In this document: piece by piece, positions 21,095 through 32,317 of the stretch
Layout of the letters: every line of letters begins with the position of its first letter
Position numbering within the stretch: the first letter of the stretch is position 1
Assembly (NCBI RefSeq): GCF_033954455.1
Contig: NZ_CP121473.1
Location: forward strand, 1,598,501-1,662,500
Source of the DNA: Thiorhodovibrio litoralis
GTDB lineage: Bacteria > Pseudomonadota > Gammaproteobacteria > Chromatiales > Chromatiaceae
Reading direction: 5' to 3'
Length of the DNA stretch: 64,000 nt
Made by a program: the position numbers and the translations under genes
The notes under the pieces: model-generated
The model's input: only the letters and a program-made list of their open reading frames with translations
Databases searched by the model: none
Told to the model about the DNA's origin: nothing

Positions 21095-21907
21095 GGATGC
21101 GCTGCGTCGGGTGCGGGTTGCGCGGCTTTTGGCTCGATATCGGATTGATCCTTTGCCTTCAGCAACTCCCCAACCTCCTGCTCCAGCGACTTCAGATACT
21201 CCGCAATACTCCAAGCGATCCTTTGCCCATTCGTGCTCAGCTCGATCCCGCTGATCAAGTCAGGCGAAGTCTCAAATCGAACCGGAATCTCAGTTGCAAA
21301 TGTCTTGTTCAGTGCGCTCTGAATCGCCGCGCGCTGATCAGCGCTCAGATCAAAGGCACTGCGCACGCGTGCGGGGTCGGTCGCTGTCTTCTGCGCCTTG
21401 GTCAACACGGCGAGCCGATCTTCATCCAAAGACTCCAAGCGCTTGATGAACACATCAACTAGACGCTCCTCCAGCCCTGTCCCGGCCAGATCCGTCAGCG
21501 TCTTGCGCGCAATCGCGAAGACCTCCTGCTGAGTTCGGTTCATTAGGGCCTGATTAAGCTGTTCGGACTCCTGTCGCAGCGCAACTTGTCGCTTGGCACG
21601 CAAGGCGTCGGCAGCTTGCCGGGCTTCATCGAGCAGGCGCTGGCGTTCGGTCTTTGCCTCATCAATGGCTTGGGCCAGGCGCGCCGCGCGTTGCTGGTCG
21701 AACTCTTGGTTCTTCTGCTGAAAGGTCTCGCGCTCCTGCTGGGCCTCGGCGCGTTTTTCATCGGCGTCCGCCAACTCTGCCGCGATGCGCTGCTCGCGCG
21801 CGTCGATAGCGTCGAGAATTGGCTTGTACAGAAAGCGCTTGAGCAGCCACACTAGAACCAAAAAAGTTAAGCACCTGCGCGCCGACGGTGAACCAGTCGA
21901 TGAGCAT
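21091..21907 (-). CDS. atpF: N-ATPase b subunit, apparent frameshift near the start
   Basis: The natural start at 21907 lies three bases after the atpE stop and gives [14 protein letters not shown], the expected N terminus of an N-type b subunit. Translation then meets six T (gene sense; positions 21865-21860) and leaves frame. The family sequence resumes as [20 protein letters not shown] only if one T is dropped. From there the frame is open to 21091: one membrane helix, a long coiled coil (residues 30-150) and a C-terminal delta-like domain, about 270 residues in all, consistent with the fused b/delta type of N-ATPases. Either a sequencing error, a null mutation, or a site rescued by slippage on the T-run. 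Confidence 0.85.
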
Positions 21908-21910
21908 GAC

Positions 21911-22192
21911 TTAGTTCCCGGCGACCTGGGCAATGGCGAGGTTCCAGAAGGGGTTGGCGAAGATCAGGATCATCGAGACCACGAAGCAGTAGATGGCCGT
22001 GGACTCGATCATCGCCAGACCGACGAACAGGGTGCGGGTGATGGTGGCCGAGGCGTCAGGCTGCTGCGCCAGGGCCGTCAGTGCGGTCGCTACCGCTCGG
22101 CCTTCTGCAAGGGCTGGTCCCATGGTACCGAAGCCGGTGGTGAGGCCGGCCATGACGATCGAGATCACCGCGATCAGCGCTAAACTGTCCAT
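21911..22192 (-). CDS. atpE: N-ATPase c subunit (rotor ring proteolipid)
   Basis: 93 residues, MDSLALIAVISIV at the start. Two transmembrane helices: helix 1 with GFGTMGPALAEGRAV (Glu30) and helix 2 with the ion carboxylate in MIESTAIYC (Glu63, Ser64, Thr65, Tyr68). Longer and with a different helix 1 motif than housekeeping c subunits. E-S-T-x-x-Y is the arrangement discussed as Na+-type in N-ATPases, but the Burkholderia pseudomallei N-ATPase c17 ring was reported as proton-coupled, so ion specificity cannot be read off here. Confidence 0.93.
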   Translation of the reverse strand: MDSLALIAVISIVMAGLTTGFGTMGPALAEGRAVATALTALAQQPDASATITRTLFVGLAMIESTAIYCFVVSMILIFANPFWNLAIAQVAGN

Positions 22193-22223
22193 GATAGGTC
22201 CTCGGTTGCTTGCATGAGTGATC

Positions 22224-22913
22224 TCACGGGTTGGGTGCTGCCTTTGGCTTTCGTGTCTGCGTGGCGGCCGCAATATAGACGGCTGCCAGGATGCTGAAGA
22301 TGTACGCCTGCACCATGCCGGTGAGCAGGCCGAGCGCCGTCATGAGGATCGGAAAGATAAAGGGCGTGATGGTGAGCAGGATGGCGATGATCATCGCCCC
22401 GCTCATCATGTTGCCGAAGAGCCGCACCGCTAGGGCCAGAGTGCGGGAGACCTCGCTGATGATATTGAACGGCAGCATCATGAAGGTCGGCTCCATGTAG
22501 GACTTGAGGTAGCCGCCGAGTCCCTGGTCCGCGATGCCAAAAACGGGTACAGCCACCAGCACACACAGCGCCAGCGCCGTCGTGGTCGAGAGCGAGCCGG
22601 TCGGCGGCTCATAGCCTGGAATGATGGTGGCCAGGGCGGCGGCGGCGACGAACAGGAACAGGGTGCCGAGAAAGCCGAGATAGGTCCGCGCGTCGTGCAG
22701 CCCGACCTCCGTGATCTGTTGCTCAATGCCGGTGACGAGGATTTCCAGCAGGTTCTGCCAGCGCGAACGGGTGAGGTCGCGGGAGAGTTTGCGCGTCACC
22801 AGAATGGAGCCAATCACCAGCACGAGCATCAGCGCCCAGGTGAAGACGATGGTCGCATTGAGCTGGATAATGCCGTATTGCCAGAAAACGATCTCATCGG
22901 GACTTAGGCGCAT
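22224..22913 (-). CDS. atpB: N-ATPase a subunit
   Basis: 229 residues, about five transmembrane helices. The essential stator arginine is present in LALAVRLFGNMMSG (Arg164). By homology it forms the ion half-channels next to the c ring. The start at 22913 overlaps the 3' end of atpR by ten bases; atpE follows 31 bases after its stop. Confidence 0.93.
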   Translation of the reverse strand: MRLSPDEIVFWQYGIIQLNATIVFTWALMLVLVIGSILVTRKLSRDLTRSRWQNLLEILVTGIEQQITEVGLHDARTYLGFLGTLFLFVAAAALATIIPGYEPPTGSLSTTTALALCVLVAVPVFGIADQGLGGYLKSYMEPTFMMLPFNIISEVSRTLALAVRLFGNMMSGAMIIAILLTITPFIFPILMTALGLLTGMVQAYIFSILAAVYIAAATQTRKPKAAPNP

Positions 22914-23335
22914 GTCCGGTCTCCGTCGTGACCCTTTGGTGATTGATTGGCGGCGGCTTGACTGGGTGCTGCTTGCTTGGGTGCTGCTTGCTTGGGTGCT
23001 GCTTGCTTGGGTGATGGTTGATCAACTGGCCGGGTCCATCGCAGAACCAACGCCCGAGCGCCGATGACGCCGAGCAGCGCGGCCAGCAAAGGCTCCCAAT
23101 GGCCGTCGGAGATCAGATACAAACCAAACAGAAGCACACCCATACGCACCAGCAGGCTGCCCAGAAGCCACAGCGCCGGGCGCGGGGACTCGAGGCTTTT
23201 GCGCAGCGTCCACCAGAGTCCACCGAAGAAGATCGCGCCAAGTGCCAGGCCAGCGACCCCAGCCAGCACCATGAACTGCACCAGTTCCAGATCCAGTTCC
23301 AGCAATGGGCTCAGCGTTTCATCCATCGGGATCAT
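22904..23335 (-). CDS. atpR: N-ATPase accessory membrane protein AtpR
   Basis: 143 residues from MIPMDETLSP, chosen because AGGA lies about eight bases ahead of this ATG; the ATG three codons further in is the alternative. Three hydrophobic segments with GAIFFGGLWWTLRK, the AtpR mark, and conserved charged residues between them. The C-terminal tail holds three identical PKQAA units encoded by a perfect 15-bp tandem repeat, which looks recently expanded. AtpR is specific to N-ATPase operons and is thought to help rotor assembly together with AtpQ. Overlaps atpQ (17 bases) and atpB (10 bases). Confidence 0.88.
   Translation of the reverse strand: MIPMDETLSPLLELDLELVQFMVLAGVAGLALGAIFFGGLWWTLRKSLESPRPALWLLGSLLVRMGVLLFGLYLISDGHWEPLLAALLGVIGARALVLRWTRPVDQPSPKQAAPKQAAPKQAAPSQAAANQSPKGHDGDRTCA
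22964..23008. repeat. 15-bp tandem repeat, three perfect copies, within atpR
   Basis: Three adjacent copies of GGGTGCTGCTTGCTT, followed by a degenerate fourth. In the gene sense it encodes repeated PKQAA in the C-terminal tail of AtpR, so copy number changes keep the frame. Confidence 0.9.
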
Positions 23336-23705
23336 CCGGATCTTCCTGATCCTCCGCCCGCATCGCCCGTTCTTCCTTGGCAACCCAATGCCAGGCATTG
23401 AAACAGCCGAGCGTGAGACCGCCCACCAAGAGCGCTAAAGTCCAAGAATGTGTGCCTGGATGCTGCTTGTCGAGCCAGAGTCCCAGGCCCGCGCCGAGTA
23501 GCGTCGGCACCACCACCGACCAGCCGATCAGCCCCATCATGCCCAGGCCAAACCAAACCCCAGGCGTGGGGTTGCGCCGCGCATGAAGCTTACGCGCCGC
23601 CTTGGCGCCGACCTGACTGGCAAAGGCCTGTTCCGAGCCAGAGCCAGAGACGGGGCCAGAACCAGACCCCAAGTTCGGAGTCTGTTTGCTCGGGTCATTG
23701 GTCAT
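23319..23705 (-). CDS. atpQ: N-ATPase AtpQ (AtpI-like) membrane protein
   Basis: 128 residues. A Gly/Ser-rich lead (LGSGSGPVSGSGS) is followed by two transmembrane segments (about 50-70 and 85-105) with GLIGWSVVVPTLLGAGLGLWLD, similar to AtpI/Gene1 proteins. The tail is acidic. AtpI-type proteins assist c-ring assembly. The start at 23705 overlaps the atpC stop by 11 bases and the end overlaps atpR by 17. Confidence 0.88.
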   Translation of the reverse strand: MTNDPSKQTPNLGSGSGPVSGSGSEQAFASQVGAKAARKLHARRNPTPGVWFGLGMMGLIGWSVVVPTLLGAGLGLWLDKQHPGTHSWTLALLVGGLTLGCFNAWHWVAKEERAMRAEDQEDPDDPDG

Positions 23706-24102
23706 GTTGCAGGCTCACGAAGCGGCGCATGAATCCGGCTTCCATTCTTGCCATTACCCTTTGCAGGTTGTTCTTGCGCGCATTCACAATCAGAAACTCC
23801 TGCACCACGGTCGCGCGTAATTGATCGAGATCGCTGCCGCAGGTCGCGCGGCGCACGGACACCAGCACCTCAGCGCCGGCTTTGACCAACACCCCCTCAT
23901 CCACGGCCAGATAGACCTCGCCCTCGGCCTCGGTTTCGTAGGTGAGAATTCCCGGCGTGAGCGCGGTGACACAGTCCAATCGATGGGGCAAGAGTCCGAA
24001 GGAGCCGTCCGGCGTCTCCGCGACGATGCGCAATACGCGCGTTGCATGCGAAAAAATCCGGAAGGGCAGAAGAACCGCAAGATTCATCGGCATGAAGGAC
24101 AT
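23695..24102 (-). CDS. atpC: N-ATPase epsilon subunit
   Basis: 135 residues from MSFMPMNLAV; GAGGAG stands six bases ahead of this ATG, while the upstream in-frame ATG at 24120 has no such site. Beta-sandwich of the F1 epsilon subunit with GSFGLLPHRLDCVTALTPGI; the C-terminal helical part is short. In intact N-ATPase operons atpC follows atpD directly; here an extra reading frame and two insertion sequences separate it from the main part of atpD. Confidence 0.9.
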   Translation of the reverse strand: MSFMPMNLAVLLPFRIFSHATRVLRIVAETPDGSFGLLPHRLDCVTALTPGILTYETEAEGEVYLAVDEGVLVKAGAEVLVSVRRATCGSDLDQLRATVVQEFLIVNARKNNLQRVMARMEAGFMRRFVSLQHDQ

Positions 24103-24120
24103 GACTTGCTCCTCAGGCAT

Positions 24121-24429
24121 TCAACGGTTGGTTTTTGTAAGCCATTGCTTAACAGTGGGTATATCGATCCGATGCAAGGCTAATTGGTTATCCAGTGATT
24201 CAAGCATGACGCGGTCAGTCTCTCTTCCTGTCCGCTTCAATCTCAGGGACACACTCCTGCGCATGGCGATGAGTTCCTCGACATGCTTGAGTCGCGGGCA
24301 ACGGGCTTCGAAGCGGGTGGGATCGAGGGAGATTGTGAAACCCGATTCCTCGATTGCTCGCCTGCCGAATTGTTGCTGGCCAGAGATGTTTTCATGGTGA
24401 TCACCTGTGTTGGTGCTTTTGTTAGTCAT
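24121..24429 (-). CDS. Hypothetical protein between atpD and atpC
   Basis: About 102 residues from MTNKSTNTGD (an upstream start at 24459 is possible; neither has a good ribosome site). The stop lies directly before the first in-frame ATG of atpC. The N-terminal third is polar; the rest is helical and basic (RCPRLKHVEELIAMRRSVSL, then ETDRVMLESLDNQLALHRID). Not recognised. It lies outside both insertion sequences, downstream of the detached atpD 3' end, so it seems to belong to the operon rather than to a transposon. May not be expressed. Confidence 0.45.
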   Translation of the reverse strand: MTNKSTNTGDHHENISGQQQFGRRAIEESGFTISLDPTRFEARCPRLKHVEELIAMRRSVSLRLKRTGRETDRVMLESLDNQLALHRIDIPTVKQWLTKTNR

Positions 24430-24607
24430 GGCACTCATCCGAGACTGTAACCACGGCATCGGTCCGAGTCTGTTCGGTTCCGCACTTAAGCCTTAAGTCC
24501 GTCATTCCTTCAGTCCGCAAATACTCAAATACTCAAATACTCAAGCCTTATCAGACGCACCCTAGACTCACAACATTCCCGCCATGTTCGTTACTGGAAA
24601 GAGGACA

Positions 24608-24703
24608 TCAGGGTCCCGGCGATGCCGGCTTTAACGTCACTTCCTCAAGGTTCCCGATCATGTAAAGCGCCCGCTCCGGGGCGTCTTTGAATTCATCGTT
24701 TAG
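24608..24703 (-). pseudogene. atpD: Detached 3' end of atpD
   Basis: Minus-strand translation gives NDEFKDAPERALYMIGNLEE then VTLKPASPGP and a stop at 24608. This is the C-terminal helix of an F1 beta subunit and continues directly from CERIL at the broken end of atpD (28501). The 3.8 kb between is insertion-sequence DNA. TTAG at 24700-24703 is duplicated at 28501-28504, the other side of the insertion. Rejoined, AtpD would be 476 residues. Confidence 0.9.
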
Positions 24704-24708
24704 ACATG

Positions 24709-24721
24709 ATGTTTTGACCTG
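24709..24721. repeat. Left subterminal inverted repeat of the IS110 family element
   Basis: ATGTTTTGACCTG, perfect reverse complement of 26392-26404. Confidence 0.85.
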
Positions 24722-24722
24722 C

Positions 24723-24757
24723 CCATCCTCAACGCATGTAGGTTATGTTGAGGATGG
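24723..24757. other. Hairpin at the left end of the IS110 family element
   Basis: CCATCCTCAAC (24723-24733) pairs perfectly with GTTGAGGATGG (24747-24757) around a 13-base loop, just inside the left inverted repeat and 40 bases ahead of the transposase ATG. It may limit read-through transcription into the transposase or be an end-recognition structure; no T-run follows, so it is not a classical terminator. Confidence 0.6.
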
Positions 24758-24796
24758 AGAACCACCGACACAGAGCCACCTTGAGGAGAGCAGGTC

Positions 24797-26008
24797 ATGA
24801 AGCAGTTTAACCCAGCAACCGATCGCATCGAGAGCGCATCGTCCCTATCCGCCTTGCTGCACGGGAGTAACCAGCCGGAACACAAGCACGGCGCCTATAT
24901 TGGCCTGGATGTGCACAAAGACACCATCGCCGTGGCGGTGGCTGAGCCGGGACGTCAGGAGCCGATTTATCGTGGCGAGATTGCTAACAAGCCCAAGAAG
25001 ATCGAGCAACTCATCGCCCGTCTGAGCGAAGCCTATGATGGAGCGGTGCTGTTGTTCTGCTACGAAGCCGGTCCCTGCGGGTATGGACTCTATCGCCAGC
25101 TTCTCGCCAGCGGCCATGATTGCCAAGTCGTTGCCCCATCGCTGATTCCCAAGAAAGCCGCCGAGCGCATCAAGACCGACCGGCGCGATGCGCTGAAGCT
25201 CGCGCGACTGCTGCGCAGCGGCGATCTCACCGCGGTTTGGGTTCCCGACCAAGAGCAGGAGCGCATGCGCGATCTCAGCCGCGCGCGCGATGATATTAAA
25301 GCCCAGGAACGCAAAGCCCGTCAGCAGCTCAACGCCTTTTTGCTGCGTCACGGTCACCACTGGCCCACCGGCAAGACGCGCTGGGGTGCGGCGCATGAGA
25401 ACTGGCTGGCCGGACTGAAAATGGCCGATCCTTGGCAGCAGGTGGTGCTACAGAACTACATCGACGCTGAGCGGGCCGCCGGTGAGCGCGTCGCTCAGCT
25501 CACCGATCAGCTCATGCGCGCATTGCCGGAGTGGTCACTTGCCCCCGTGGTTGACTCCCTGGTGGCGCTGCGCGGTATCGACAAGCTCGCCGCGATCGTG
25601 CTGCTCGCTGAACTGGGCGATATCAGTCGTTTCGACTCCCCGCGCCAACTGATGGCCTTCCTCGGACTGGTCCCCAGCGAGCACTCCAGTGGCGGACGGC
25701 GGCGCCAAGGGGCGATTACGCTCACCGGCAACAGCCACGCCCGGCGCATGTTGATCGAATCGGCCTGGAGCTATCGCTTCCCGGCACGCCAGACCAAGCA
25801 TCTCCGAGGCAAGGCCGTGAACGCCTCAGCCGGGGCCAGACGCATCGCCTGGAAGGCGCAGGTGCGCCTGTGCGGGCGCTACCGCACGCTCACCGGTGCC
25901 GGCAAAAACACCAAGCTGGTGTGCGTGGCCATTGCCCGGGAGCTGGCCGGTTTTCTCTGGGACATCGTGCGCCAGGAGATGCCTCAAGTGAACGCCCAAG
26001 CGGTCTGA
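24797..26008 (+). CDS. IS110 family transposase (DEDD/Ser recombinase)
   Basis: 403 residues; GAGGAG lies about 10 bases ahead of the ATG. N-terminal RuvC-like DEDD domain: YIGLDVHKDT (Asp near 38), CYEAGP (Glu near 90) and KTDRRDALKLARLL (two Asp near 130). A helical linker leads to the C-terminal Tnp2 domain with LVALRGIDKLAAIVLLAELG, FLGLVPSEHSSGGRRRQG and TLTGNSHARRMLIE, which contains the catalytic serine. Apparently intact. It recombines through a circular intermediate guided by an RNA from the element. Confidence 0.95.
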   Translation: MKQFNPATDRIESASSLSALLHGSNQPEHKHGAYIGLDVHKDTIAVAVAEPGRQEPIYRGEIANKPKKIEQLIARLSEAYDGAVLLFCYEAGPCGYGLYRQLLASGHDCQVVAPSLIPKKAAERIKTDRRDALKLARLLRSGDLTAVWVPDQEQERMRDLSRARDDIKAQERKARQQLNAFLLRHGHHWPTGKTRWGAAHENWLAGLKMADPWQQVVLQNYIDAERAAGERVAQLTDQLMRALPEWSLAPVVDSLVALRGIDKLAAIVLLAELGDISRFDSPRQLMAFLGLVPSEHSSGGRRRQGAITLTGNSHARRMLIESAWSYRFPARQTKHLRGKAVNASAGARRIAWKAQVRLCGRYRTLTGAGKNTKLVCVAIARELAGFLWDIVRQEMPQVNAQAV

Positions 26009-26089
26009 TCAGTGGCCGCATGTTGAGCCAATGCTGACAACCCGCTGACGCAACCCCAATCGATTCAACCATGGAGAACCCAACAGACA

Positions 26090-26290
26090 CCTTGATTCAG
26101 GGCATCCGCGGCCGGTGTGGAGAACCCTTGTTTGGGCTATACCGGTGGTGCGCGGGAGAATCCCATCATGGGCATCCCACGTGCCGATCCCTGCTCTTAG
26201 AGAAAGGCCAGCTCCGCGACGCAGTGAAGTCCGGTGGTACCCAATCCACGTATATCAGCATGATCCACCGTCGCAGTCTGCCGCTGGGTG
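26090..26290 (+). ncRNA. Putative bridge/seeker RNA of the IS110 family element
   Basis: The 3' noncoding end of the element holds two stem-loops. Loop 1: CCGCG 26106-26110 and CCGGT 26112-26116 pair with ACCGG 26141-26145 and CGCGG 26151-26155; its loop includes TGGGCTA (26133-26139), the reverse complement of TAGCCCA, the sequence across the insertion site. Loop 2: CGGTGG 26232-26237 pairs with CCACCG 26265-26270; its loop includes ATATCAGCATGAT (26252-26264), which mimics the circle junction ATATCAG/ACATGAT of the element ends with one base missing. This matches the known logic of target- and donor-binding loops; in the IS1111 group the RNA lies downstream of the transposase. Exact RNA ends are not known. 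Confidence 0.6.
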
Positions 26291-26391
26291 CCCTGAGCCA
26301 AGGTGTTTGCCATCACCGGCCCGAGAACAACGTTTTCGAAAAAAGACAAAGAAGAAGAGGTGGTTAAACAATAGTTACTACCAAACATTGA

Positions 26392-26404
26392 CAGGTCAAA
26401 ACAT
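26392..26404. repeat. Right subterminal inverted repeat of the IS110 family element
   Basis: CAGGTCAAAACAT, perfect reverse complement of 24709-24721. Confidence 0.85.
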
Positions 26405-26409
26405 ATCAG

Positions 26410-29878
<3,469 letters not shown>

Positions 29879-30114
29879 TTATCGGGTCCGATTGAAATCG
29901 CAAGGGCTAAAACGCTTATCTGGCAGCGCCCCACTGAACCATTGCGATTCGTCTCTTATAGGCGCTATTGCTGCGGTTGTCGGTGCGCTGCCGCACATAA
30001 GCGCCCGAGGAGGTGTCGATGTCCGCGACCGCCAAGGACAGCGAAACACCAGAGCATCGAAAACATGGTAAGAAGGGGGAGTGAACTGAGATTATCTGCA
30101 ACCGAGGGGCGCTC

Positions 30115-30762
30115 ATGAACACAAACTCTGCCGCGACCGATTTCCCGATCGTCTGTGTCGGCGGTTCTGCCGGCGGCCTCGACGCCTATCTCCGATTGCT
30201 CGAGCATTTGCCGACTAACACGGGGGTTGCGATCGTGATTGTGAATCACCTGAGAACCGTCGCGACCCATCTCCACGAGATTCTTCCCTCCCACACCAAA
30301 ATGCCGGTGGAACTGATCACAGAACGCCTGCTCATTGCGCCCAACAAGGTCTTCATCATCCCGCCACAGCGGGATTTGCATGTGCTCGATGGCGTGTTCC
30401 GGCTCAAGCCAATCTCAAAACCGCGCGGATGGCCAGATGTGATCACGGTTTTTCTGCGGTCACTCACCCAGAACTGGGATGGCCAACTGATCGCGGTCAT
30501 CGTCTCTGGCTACGATGGCGATGGGGCCGAGGCGCTTTGTGGGATCAAAGACATCGGGGGCATCACCATCGCGCAGGCGCCCGACACAGCCGTGCAGCCA
30601 GACATGCCGGAGAGCGCCATCGCGAGCGGGTGTATCGATTTCATCCTGTCGCCGGAAGCGATCGCGCAGGAAATTGTCAGCATTGCCCGGGTAGGAGGGC
30701 AGAGCCGTCATTCAGTCGCTGCCAAGGCGCAGCGGCCGGAACCTGTCGATCGCATCGAGTAG
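30115..30762 (+). CDS. Stand-alone CheB-type methylesterase
   Basis: 215 residues consisting only of the CheB methylesterase domain. Catalytic triad visible: Ser18 in VGGSAGG, His45 in VIVNHLRT and Asp136 in SGYDGDGAEAL. There is no receiver domain and no CheR or chemoreceptor gene nearby. Single-domain CheB proteins are often part of alternative signalling with CheR-PAS fusions; the substrate here is unknown. It is transcribed divergently from atpD; 29840-30114 holds the promoters and no gene. Confidence 0.88.
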   Translation: MNTNSAATDFPIVCVGGSAGGLDAYLRLLEHLPTNTGVAIVIVNHLRTVATHLHEILPSHTKMPVELITERLLIAPNKVFIIPPQRDLHVLDGVFRLKPISKPRGWPDVITVFLRSLTQNWDGQLIAVIVSGYDGDGAEALCGIKDIGGITIAQAPDTAVQPDMPESAIASGCIDFILSPEAIAQEIVSIARVGGQSRHSVAAKAQRPEPVDRIE

Positions 30763-30780
30763 ATCCACCGAAACAGGCGG

Positions 30781-32223
30781 TCACGAGCCTTGAGCATCCC
30801 GCACCAGGCGCACGGCGTTATAGATATGCACGGCATCGCCCTGAGGACCGCGGCCGGTGGGGTAGGCCGCCGGGTCGCCGGCTTTCGGGTCGCTGCGCTG
30901 AGCGCCAGCGCCATGCACATCCACCCAGTGACCGTTCATGTAGCCCATGGCACGGCCAAAGGCGACATAGGCGGCGTGGGTCGCCGGGACTGGGCTCGAG
31001 TTTAAGTGCGTGGTGCCGGACCAGAAGTTGGGATAGTCCTGCGCCCCGGCCTCGTTCACCATGGGCGTGACCTCGAACAGCGGGTCGATGGCTGCACTGG
31101 CGGTGGTGTCTGGTGAGCGTGTGTAGTCGACCAGACTTTGCAGTTCCTTGACGTTCGGCAGGCGCCAGTCGCTGTAGCCCAGATAGCCGCTGGCGTTGCG
31201 CCATTGCACCCAGTCGAGCGCTTGCTCCCAGTTCATGCCGTTGGGGTAGTCGCTGCCGCTGTCGGTCTGCGACCACATCAGTCCGGTGGCGCGATCCCAG
31301 ATGGTGCCATCGACATTTTCGATGAAGTCGTTCTGGCCATAGTTGACGGCATCGCGCACGCACATGACCGCGAAGGTTTTCTCGCCAATCGGTGCGATCA
31401 GGTCGTACCCTTTAATGCGCCCGTCGGCAAAATTCACACCGAACATGCGCCCGCTGGGCGTGGGGCTGACATAGAGGGTGCTGGAGGCGTATTGGATGTC
31501 GATGATGCGCTCGCCAGCGCTCAGATCGCCATAGGCAAAGTCGAAGTAACCGGTATTGATGAAAGGTTGGAGCCCGCTGGTGTCGGTCGACTGCGCGTCG
31601 GGGTCGATACCGCGAAAGTCGATGAGTGAATACAGGGTTTTGATGTCGGGCAGTCGCCAGTCGCTGCGCCCGGCCAGGGTTAGATTCTCGCAATAGCTCG
31701 CGGCATCGGCTTGATTGAACTTGTCCGCTGCGGTGATGACGCCATCGCCATTGGTGTCCGGGCTTTGCTGCCAGACCAAACCGGTGACATTGTCGGTGAC
31801 GGTACCGTCGCCATTATCGGTGAAGCTCGGTTGATGACCGACATAGTGTGCATCCTGGCCGTAAAAGATGCCGCCTGCTTCTGGACAGGCGATGGCCTGC
31901 TGATCGGAAAAACACTGGTCCTGACCGGTATCGACGATCGGATAGGCCTGGTCTTGTTCCAGCCCGGTCGGCATGCAGGCCAGCAGGCGCGGGGCCTGCT
32001 CGGGGTGCGTGCAATTGCCGTCGAGAACACCCCAGCGGCTATTGAAAGAGCAGGATGAGCCATCGCCAAGGCCGTTGCAGGCCGCAGCCAGTTTTTGCCA
32101 GACGGGTCGGCTGAGGCTGTTAGAGGCTGTTTGCGCGCCAGCAGCAGGCGCTACAGCCATGATCACACAGGCGCTGGTGGACAGGATCAGGGATTTTGTC
32201 AGGGTCGATTGCAGATTGGACAT
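30781..32223 (-). CDS. Secreted DUF1566 (Lcl C-terminal) protein
   Basis: 480 residues from MSNLQSTLTK, with TGGAG ahead of this ATG; a longer frame to 32262 was rejected. Signal peptide with a cleavage site near APAAGA/QT. Two DUF1566 repeats, each with TVTDNVTGLVWQQ- or TIWDRATGLMWSQ-type strands and SDWRLPDIKTLYSLIDF / SDWRLPNVKELQSLVDY. The first repeat contains a calcium-loop-like DTNGDGVITAADKF (near residue 155). Probably periplasmic or surface-located; function unknown. Next to an EF-hand gene on the same strand. Copy 1 of the GAAGAAACCGTGAAG word is 80 bases before its start. Confidence 0.85.
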   Translation of the reverse strand: MSNLQSTLTKSLILSTSACVIMAVAPAAGAQTASNSLSRPVWQKLAAACNGLGDGSSCSFNSRWGVLDGNCTHPEQAPRLLACMPTGLEQDQAYPIVDTGQDQCFSDQQAIACPEAGGIFYGQDAHYVGHQPSFTDNGDGTVTDNVTGLVWQQSPDTNGDGVITAADKFNQADAASYCENLTLAGRSDWRLPDIKTLYSLIDFRGIDPDAQSTDTSGLQPFINTGYFDFAYGDLSAGERIIDIQYASSTLYVSPTPSGRMFGVNFADGRIKGYDLIAPIGEKTFAVMCVRDAVNYGQNDFIENVDGTIWDRATGLMWSQTDSGSDYPNGMNWEQALDWVQWRNASGYLGYSDWRLPNVKELQSLVDYTRSPDTTASAAIDPLFEVTPMVNEAGAQDYPNFWSGTTHLNSSPVPATHAAYVAFGRAMGYMNGHWVDVHGAGAQRSDPKAGDPAAYPTGRGPQGDAVHIYNAVRLVRDAQGS

Positions 32224-32302
32224 GCGCGGTTTCTCCACAGAGTTTGCCTTTTCAGTACGCACAGTCTGGCAAGCAATCTGGAAGTTGATCTGGAGAGATT
32301 GC

Positions 32303-32317
32303 GAAGAAACCGTGAAG
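32303..32317. promoter_or_regulatory. Copy 1 of the word GAAGAAACCGTGAAG
   Basis: Perfect copy, 80 bases upstream of the DUF1566 start (32223). In the gene sense it reads CTTCACGGTTTCTTC. Other copies: 33301-33315 (perfect) and 33226-33240 (three differences). Location in front of three neighbouring genes suggests an operator, possibly of the BaeR-like regulator at 35045; that assignment is inference. Confidence 0.45.

Larger units (their letters stand above)
24704..26409 (+). mobile_element. IS110 family element, IS1111-like group
   Basis: 1.7 kb. Boundaries are set by the broken atpD/IS1634 junction: atpD's TTAG ends at 24703 and the IS1634-like terminus starts at 26410. Subterminal 13-bp inverted repeats ATGTTTTGACCTG (24709-24721) and CAGGTCAAAACAT (26392-26404) sit about five bases inside the ends, the usual arrangement in the IS1111 group. 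Both ends carry AG (24702-24703 and 26408-26409), fitting the duplicated dinucleotide core (CT/AG) of IS110 recombination. One transposase; the 5' noncoding end is short (93 bases) and the 3' one long (400 bases). Confidence 0.85.
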
